From an uncultured Pseudomonadota bacterium (GTDB lineage Bacteria; Pseudomonadota; Gammaproteobacteria; Burkholderiales; Eutrophovitaceae), in NCBI GenBank assembly GCA_913057845.1, contig CAJXPC010000107.1, positions 1 through 6,493 of the forward strand: DNA of 6,493 nt. The letters run 5' to 3'. The notes beneath the pieces were generated by a model that saw only the letters and a list, made by a program, of their open reading frames with translations, was not told the origin of the DNA and searched no databases. Shown one piece after another: positions 6,445-6,493 of the stretch. How positions within the stretch are numbered: the first letter of the stretch is position 1; every line of letters starts with the position of its first letter. The translations under genes and the position numbers were made by a program.

Positions 6445-6493
6445 CTGTCTCTTATACACATCTCCGAGCCCACGAGACCTCTCTACATCTCGT
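6445..6493 (+). other. Illumina Nextera adapter read-through at contig end (artefact)
   Basis: Bases 6445-6463 are CTGTCTCTTATACACATCT, the 19-bp Tn5 mosaic end used by Nextera kits. Next come CCGAGCCCACGAGAC (6464-6478), the read-2 transposase adapter; CTCTCTAC (6479-6486), matching Nextera i7 index N707; and ATCTCGT (6487-6493), the start of the P7 primer sequence. The order and spacing are exactly those of an adapter read-through. Translation in the frame of the preceding gene gives VSYTHLRAHET, a familiar contaminant peptide in protein databases. This is not a natural Tn5 end and should be trimmed. Confidence 0.98.

Noticed and set aside
6445..6463. Tn5/IS50 mosaic end suggesting a transposon boundary
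   Set aside because: It is followed by the synthetic Nextera read-2 adapter, an index and P7 sequence, so it is library adapter.

Overview
The window looks like the end of a contig from an uncultured, probably Gram-negative bacterium, most plausibly a marine or environmental proteobacterium. Support for this is indirect: a periplasmic sulfatase-fold protein with a Sec signal peptide, a ClC antiporter, an LldD-type flavin oxidase, and a membrane protein of a kind common in proteobacteria. No rRNA, tRNA, CRISPR array or mobile element was seen, and no single gene fixes the taxon.

Layout, left to right. (1) The 3' part of a formylglycine-generating-enzyme-fold (FGE/SUMF1, PF03781-type) gene on +, cut by the window start and lacking the catalytic cysteines of true FGE. 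(2) A small, very acidic hypothetical protein on -, convergent with it. (3) An AT-rich 298-bp divergent spacer. (4) A ClC Cl-/H+ antiporter on +, overlapping tail-to-tail by 40 bp with (5) an FMN-dependent alpha-hydroxy-acid oxidase/dehydrogenase on -. (6) Immediately upstream of the oxidase on the same strand, an arylsulfatase-B-like protein in which almost every catalytic residue is replaced although the fold motifs are intact, i.e. a pseudo-sulfatase. Genes 6 and 5 look like a two-gene operon. (7) A 129-bp divergent control region with a perfect 7-bp inverted repeat and two 9-bp direct repeats 21 bp apart. (8) The 5' part of a membrane/coiled-coil protein on +, resembling DUF4175-type proteins, with no in-frame stop before the window end.

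The last 49 bases (6445-6493) are not biological: they are the Illumina Nextera transposase adapter, an 8-base index and the start of the P7 primer. The natural sequence ends at about 6444, and the translated tail of gene 8 (SYTHLRAHET) is an artefact.

The most interesting biology is the intact but apparently catalytically dead sulfatase, paired with a flavin oxidase and preceded by its own repeat-rich control region. The FGE-fold protein at the left edge also lacks its catalytic residues, but it lies in a separate transcription unit and a link is speculative. None of the five visible start codons has a convincing Shine-Dalgarno sequence.
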